Below are positions 60,093-64,000 of a DNA stretch of 64,000 nucleotides, piece by piece; position 1 is the stretch's first letter; each line of letters opens with the position of its first letter. Under the pieces are notes generated by a model. That model saw nothing but the letters and a program-made list of their open reading frames with translations. It was not told the DNA's origin and made no database searches. A program made the position numbers and the translations under genes. Source of the DNA: Rugamonas sp. A1-17 (GTDB lineage: Bacteria > Pseudomonadota > Gammaproteobacteria > Burkholderiales > Burkholderiaceae_D); the NCBI GenBank assembly GCA_025548565.1, contig JAJLPB010000010.1, forward strand, positions 232,321-296,320, in the 5' to 3' direction.

Positions 60093-61892
60093 ATGTTCAT
60101 TTCCACCCTTCTGATTTTCCGTTTTCTGCTCGCCAGCCTGGGCTGCATGGCCGCCGGCCTGGTGGTGTGGGCAATGACCGCCGCTTGCCGCCGCTACCTG
60201 CCGCAGGTCGCCGCGCAACGTTCCATCTGGCTGCTGGGCCAGGTGACGATAGTCGCGACCTTCCTTGCGTTCCTGCTGCCGCATGGCGAGCGACTGCGCC
60301 TGGTGCCACCAATCGAACTGCCCGAAACCATGCTGTCCGCTCCCGCCGCGCCAGGCCATGCCGCCGTGCCGTCGCCGGCCGATGCCGTGGCCACTGGCAG
60401 CACCGCGCCGACGGACTACCGCGCCTGGCTGACCTTCGGCGCGGAAGCCTGGCTGTCCCTCTACCTGCTGGGACTGGCCTACACGACGGGCCGCGTGCTG
60501 CAGGCGCACCGCACGCTGAACGGCCTGGCCGCCACCGGCGAGCGACTGATCCTTGCGAGCCGGCATCAGGGACTGGACGCAGCCACGCCGCCGCCATCGC
60601 TCACCGTCATCGAAGTCGATGCGCCAATCTCGCCGATGCTGTTCGGCTGGTTCCGCCCGCGCCTGCTGCTGCCACGCCATCTGCGCAGCTTCGAGCCCTT
60701 GCAGCAGCAGATGATCGTCGAACACGAACTCACGCATCTGCGCCGGCACGACCTGCAATGGATGAGCGCCGGCGTCGTGCTGCAAACGCTGCTGTGGTTC
60801 AATCCCTTCATGCGCCTGCTGCGCGACAACCTCGCATGGGCGCAAGAGCTCGGTTGCGACCGCGATGTGCTGCGCAACCGTCCACCTTCTCAACGCAAGG
60901 CATATGCGGCCGCGCTGGTGGCGCAACTGCGGCTGCAGCCGCATCCGGTCAAGGCCGCGCTGGCCTTCGGCGGCGTCAGCGCCCGCACGGTGGCGGCACG
61001 CATCGGCCTGATCCGCGAACCGGCCGCGATGCCGCGCGGAGCATGGGCGCGCGGTGCCGCCGTCGCCGGCCTGGCCGGCATCTTCATGGGCAGCCTGGCG
61101 CTCCAGCCCGCCCTGGCCGACCGCGCCGCGCCAACCGCGCACGCCGCAACGCCGGCCACCTTCAGCTGCACGGACATGGTCGACGCCGCCAGCGGCGCGC
61201 GGCTGGTCCACGATGGCCATTGCGACGAGCGGGTCACGCCCGCTTCAACCTTCAACATCGCCGTCAGCCTGATGGGGTATGACAGCGGCATCCTGCACGA
61301 CGCCCACTCGCCCAGCCTGCCGTTCAAGCCCGGCTATATCGACTGGAACCCCGACTGGCGCGAAACGACCGACCCGACCAGCTGGATACGCAACTCGACC
61401 GTATGGTACGCACAGCAGGTGACAGCCAACCTCGGCGCGCGCCGCTTCCAACAGTATCTGAACAGTTTCGGCTACGGCAACCTGGATGCCACTGGCGACC
61501 CCGGCAAGGACAACGGCCTGACGATGTCGTGGATCGAATCCAGCCTGAAGATCTCGCCAGCCGAGCAGACCGCCTTCCTGCGGAAAATCGTCAATCGCCA
61601 GCTGCCATTGTCGGCGCACGCCTACGACATAACCGCCCGCATCACCGCGCTCGGCACCTTGCCGAACGGCTGGCAAATCCACGGCAAGACCGGCACCGCC
61701 TCGCCGGTGCTGGCCAATGGCAGCGACGACGAACGGCGCAGTTACGGCTGGTTTGTCGGCTGGGCCACCAAGGACGGGCGCACTGTGGTCTTCTCGCGCC
61801 TGGTGCTGCAGGACAAACAGGACCGCGCCGCCGGCCCCGCAACCAGGGACGCTTTCCTCCGCGATCTGCCGGCCCAGCTGGACGCGCTTTAA
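60093..61892 (+). CDS. BlaR1-like M56 metalloprotease with class-D-type sensor domain; STFK lysine replaced
   Basis: 599 residues, the size of staphylococcal BlaR1. N-terminal membrane segments (about 5-30, 45-63, 115-133) and an M56 zinc-peptidase domain with HELTH (211-215) and E252. A further membrane segment (about 322-342) leads to a periplasmic class-D-beta-lactamase-like domain. Its motifs are STFN (385-388), STV (435-437), YGN (461-463) and KTG (532-534). The lysine of STFK, needed for normal acylation and carboxylation, is asparagine (codon AAC at 61254-61256). In BlaR1, binding of a beta-lactam outside triggers cleavage of the BlaI repressor inside. No blaI is adjacent. The next gene, a class D enzyme, starts 22 bases later. 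Confidence 0.85.
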   Translation: MFISTLLIFRFLLASLGCMAAGLVVWAMTAACRRYLPQVAAQRSIWLLGQVTIVATFLAFLLPHGERLRLVPPIELPETMLSAPAAPGHAAVPSPADAVATGSTAPTDYRAWLTFGAEAWLSLYLLGLAYTTGRVLQAHRTLNGLAATGERLILASRHQGLDAATPPPSLTVIEVDAPISPMLFGWFRPRLLLPRHLRSFEPLQQQMIVEHELTHLRRHDLQWMSAGVVLQTLLWFNPFMRLLRDNLAWAQELGCDRDVLRNRPPSQRKAYAAALVAQLRLQPHPVKAALAFGGVSARTVAARIGLIREPAAMPRGAWARGAAVAGLAGIFMGSLALQPALADRAAPTAHAATPATFSCTDMVDAASGARLVHDGHCDERVTPASTFNIAVSLMGYDSGILHDAHSPSLPFKPGYIDWNPDWRETTDPTSWIRNSTVWYAQQVTANLGARRFQQYLNSFGYGNLDATGDPGKDNGLTMSWIESSLKISPAEQTAFLRKIVNRQLPLSAHAYDITARITALGTLPNGWQIHGKTGTASPVLANGSDDERRSYGWFVGWATKDGRTVVFSRLVLQDKQDRAAGPATRDAFLRDLPAQLDAL

Positions 61893-61913
61893 CCACACTC
61901 AAAAAGGAGTCGC

Positions 61914-62729
61914 ATGAACTTTCGCCACATCATGTGGGGGGCGCTGTACAGTCTCGCCCCGATTTTCGCCGCCCACGCCACCGAGGTGTGCACGGCGCTG
62001 GCCGACAGCAACGGCCCGACGCTGTTCAGCCGGGGCGACTGCCAGCGCCAGGTGACGCCGGCATCGACCTTCAAGATCGCCATCAGCCTGATGGGCTACG
62101 ACGCCGGCATCCTGAAAGACCAGCACACGCCGAAGCTGCCGTTCCGCGAAGGCTATGTCGACTGGCGTGACAACTGGCGCCAGGATACCGATCCCACCAA
62201 ATGGATGAAGGACTCGGTGGTCTGGTATTCGCAGCAGGTAACGCAATCGCTGGGCATGCCGCGCTTCGCCGCCTATGCCAGAAAATTCCAATACGGGAAC
62301 GCCAACGTCGCGGGCGATGCCGAACATGACGGCCTGACCATGTCGTGGATCGGGTCGTCGCTGAAGATCTCGCCGCTGGAGCAACTGACCTTCCTGAACA
62401 AGGTCATCAACCGCCAACTGGGCGTCAGCGCCCGCGCCTACGACATGACCGCGCGCCTGACGCAAGTCGACCAGCCGCTGGACGGGTGGCGCATCCACGG
62501 CAAGATCGGCGCCGCCTCCGGCTACGGCTGGTACGTGGGCTGGGCAACGAAGGGGACGCGCAGCTTCAGCTTCGCGCATCTGCTGCAAAAGGATGACACG
62601 CAGCCGCAGGACACGCCGGCCGGCGTGCTGGCGCGCGAGGCGCTGCTCAAGGAACTGCCGCAGTTGCTGGGCTCGCTGGAGCAGGAAGCGCTGCTGAGGC
62701 CAGCGCTGCGCCAGCCCATCAAGCACTGA
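61914..62729 (+). CDS. Class D (OXA-type) beta-lactamase
   Basis: 271 residues, AAAGGAG before the ATG. Signal peptide ending at AHA (residue 22). Active-site S51-T-F-K54, SVV (101-103), YGN (127-129) and, in place of the usual KTG, KIG (197-199). The C-terminal WYVGW follows. It should hydrolyse beta-lactams in the periplasm via a carboxylated lysine. Its closest relative in view is the sensor domain of the upstream gene (shared TPASTF, SLMGYD.GIL and LTMSWI.SSLKISP blocks), suggesting that one arose from the other by duplication. Confidence 0.87.
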   Translation: MNFRHIMWGALYSLAPIFAAHATEVCTALADSNGPTLFSRGDCQRQVTPASTFKIAISLMGYDAGILKDQHTPKLPFREGYVDWRDNWRQDTDPTKWMKDSVVWYSQQVTQSLGMPRFAAYARKFQYGNANVAGDAEHDGLTMSWIGSSLKISPLEQLTFLNKVINRQLGVSARAYDMTARLTQVDQPLDGWRIHGKIGAASGYGWYVGWATKGTRSFSFAHLLQKDDTQPQDTPAGVLAREALLKELPQLLGSLEQEALLRPALRQPIKH

Positions 62730-62863
62730 CCTTGCCTAATCGGCAAACTAACCTTTATTGCGTCACAATATAGAGACTATTGGATTTCGCGTTCTTTAAC
62801 AATTCTTCACGGTTGAGTACAATAAGACAAGCCCTACTCCCCTCAACTGATAGTCAGCGCACA

Positions 62864-63799
62864 ATGAACCAGCTCGAACAGCTCAAGAAATTCACCACCG
62901 TAGTCGCCGACACCGGCGATTTCCAGTCCATCCAGGCCTACACCCCGCGCGACGCCACCACCAACCCTTCGCTGATCCTGAAGGCCGTGCAGAAGGACGA
63001 GTACAAGCCGCTGCTGGAAAAAGCCGTGCGCGACAACCTCGACAACTCCATCGCCGAGACCATCGACCACCTGCTGATCGCCTTCGGTAAGCAAATCCTG
63101 CGCATCATCCCCGGCCGCGTGTCGACCGAGATCGACGCCCGCTTGTCGTTCGACGTCGAAGGCTCGGTGGCCAAGGGCCGCGAGCTGATCAAGTTGTACG
63201 AACAGGCCGGCATCGAGCGCGAGCGCGTGCTGATCAAGATGGCCGCCACCTGGGAAGGCATCCGCGCCGGCGAGATCCTGGAAAAAGAAGGCATCCACTG
63301 CAACATGACGCTGCTGTTCTCGCTGGGCCAGGCCATCGCCTGCGCCGAAGCCGGTGCGCAGCTGATCTCGCCGTTCGTCGGCCGCATCTACGACTGGTAT
63401 AAAAAATCCACCGGCATCGAGTACGTCGGCGCCGAAGATCCGGGCGTGCAGTCGGTCAAGCGCATCTACAACTACTACCGCAAATTCGGCTACAAGACCG
63501 AGGTGATGGGCGCGAGCTTCCGCAACACCGGCCAGATCCTGGAACTGGCCGGCTGCGACCTGCTCACCATCAGCCCCGACCTGCTGCAGAAACTGGCCGA
63601 CAGCGACGCGCCGGTCGAGCGCAAGCTGAGCGCCGAGAGCGCGCCGGCCGCCGGCATCATCAAGCTATCGCAGGACGAGAAGACCTTCCGCTTCCAGCTC
63701 AACGAAGACCAGATGGCGTCCGAAAAACTGGGCGAAGGCATCCGCGCCTTCTGCGCCGACTCCGGCAAACTGAAGCAAATCATCTCCGGCATGCGCTGA
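62864..63799 (+). CDS. tal: Transaldolase
   Basis: 311 residues from ATG 62864. TTNPSLILKA, the Schiff-base lysine K125 in VLIKMAATWEG, NMTLLFSLGQAIACAEAGAQLISPFVGRI and ITISP-like LLTISPDLL are the TalB pattern. It exchanges a three-carbon unit between pentose-phosphate and glycolytic sugars. It is a single-gene unit with a strong terminator. An in-frame ATG at 62780 has no support. Confidence 0.95.
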   Translation: MNQLEQLKKFTTVVADTGDFQSIQAYTPRDATTNPSLILKAVQKDEYKPLLEKAVRDNLDNSIAETIDHLLIAFGKQILRIIPGRVSTEIDARLSFDVEGSVAKGRELIKLYEQAGIERERVLIKMAATWEGIRAGEILEKEGIHCNMTLLFSLGQAIACAEAGAQLISPFVGRIYDWYKKSTGIEYVGAEDPGVQSVKRIYNYYRKFGYKTEVMGASFRNTGQILELAGCDLLTISPDLLQKLADSDAPVERKLSAESAPAAGIIKLSQDEKTFRFQLNEDQMASEKLGEGIRAFCADSGKLKQIISGMR

Positions 63800-63820
63800 C
63801 CCCGGCGCAGGGGCAGGCGA

Positions 63821-63859
63821 AAAGCGGTAACGCGGCGCGAGCCGTGTTACCGCTTTTTT
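63821..63859 (+). terminator. Strong rho-independent terminator after tal
   Basis: A continuous 16-bp stem (AAAGCGGTAAC... / ...GTTACCGCTTT, one G-T pair) is capped by a GCGA tetraloop and followed by five T. Confidence 0.9.
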
Positions 63860-63976
63860 ACTTTTGCTGGCATACAAAACGTTACATAACTAGCTGTATT
63901 ACAATGTTGCGACCTTAGCCACCGCCCAGGTTGGCTGACCAAGCGCTCTACATAAATCCTTTTACGAGATCCATCC

Positions 63977-64000
63977 ATGAGATTAGTACCTCGTTACACA
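63977..64000 (+). CDS. Possible start of the next gene (8 codons in window)
   Basis: ATG at 63977 opens MRLVPRYT to the window edge, about 120 bases after the tal terminator. Too short to identify; no clear ribosome-binding site. Confidence 0.3.

Noticed and set aside
1..64000. tRNA or rRNA genes
   Set aside because: No T-loop-like GGTTCGAATCC pattern with matching acceptor stems, and no rRNA-like stretch, was seen by eye.

Overview
The window is about 64 kb of G+C-rich DNA, densely coding on both strands. It looks like a chromosomal segment of a betaproteobacterium of the Oxalobacteraceae type (Massilia/Duganella/Janthinobacterium-like). That placement is inference from gene content: an ImuA/ImuB/DnaE2 SOS mutasome, a DUF2844/DUF3443 pair, a betaproteobacterial porin, and a HexR-controlled Entner-Doudoroff cluster. 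One visibly AT-rich insert (about 48.3-51.2 kb) breaks the otherwise uniform composition. I saw no rRNA, tRNA, CRISPR array or intact insertion sequence.

Layout. 0-0.64 kb: start of dnaE2 (leftward, truncated by the window edge) with a LexA box. 0.8-3.5 kb: a TonB-dependent receptor and a small unknown protein. 3.6-8.4 kb: D-glucarate locus (LysR regulator, porin, GudP-type transporter, glucarate dehydratase). 8.5-10.8 kb: DUF2844 + DUF3443 pair; the second protein carries two pepsin-like D[TS]GS motifs. 10.8-16.9 kb: LysR/EamA pair, a CpdB-like periplasmic nucleotidase behind a Pho-box-like repeat, a Sel1-repeat lipoprotein, a toxin-antitoxin pair and a hemerythrin protein. 17.0-21.8 kb: leftward operon degP-like protease, OmpR-type response regulator, QseC-type kinase, and a fusion of a phosphopantetheine-adenylyltransferase-like domain with an HD phosphohydrolase domain. 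22.0-22.6 kb: small heat-shock protein with a sigma-32 promoter and a ROSE-type RNA thermometer. 22.7-27.8 kb: M61 peptidase, diguanylate cyclase, small unknown protein, DsbC-like protein, alpha/beta hydrolase. 27.9-30.0 kb: imuA-imuB with their own LexA box. 30.1-33.3 kb: Na+/H+ antiporter-like protein, a HigBA-like module, a PHB-depolymerase-like esterase. 33.4-40.4 kb: hrpA, argA, yggX, a lipoprotein, rpiA. 40.7-42.6 kb: receiver-CheC-diguanylate cyclase operon. 42.7-48.3 kb: DoxX-like and VOC proteins, AraC regulator, cytochrome P450, quinone reductase with divergent LysR, one unknown protein. 48.3-51.2 kb: AT-rich insert with an orphan BrnA-like antitoxin and an OLD-family ATPase/Toprim nuclease. 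51.3-59.1 kb: edd-eda (leftward) facing pgi, SMP-30 lactonase, zwf, hexR, with four HexR-like operators. 59.2-62.7 kb: two unknown small proteins, then a BlaR1-like sensor/protease and a class D beta-lactamase behind a large dyad operator. 62.9-63.8 kb: transaldolase with a strong terminator.

How the parts fit together. Sugar acids (glucarate) and hexose phosphates (zwf, lactonase, edd, eda, pgi, tal, rpiA) give a central-carbon theme, with HexR as the local switch. Stress functions recur: SOS mutagenesis, envelope protease plus two-component system, heat-shock chaperone, beta-lactam sensing. The least described items are the adenylyltransferase-HD fusion, the pepsin-like reading of DUF3443, the BlaR1-like sensor whose STFK lysine is replaced, and the OLD nuclease island. 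Coordinates, motifs and operators below were read by eye; no database search or folding program was run.
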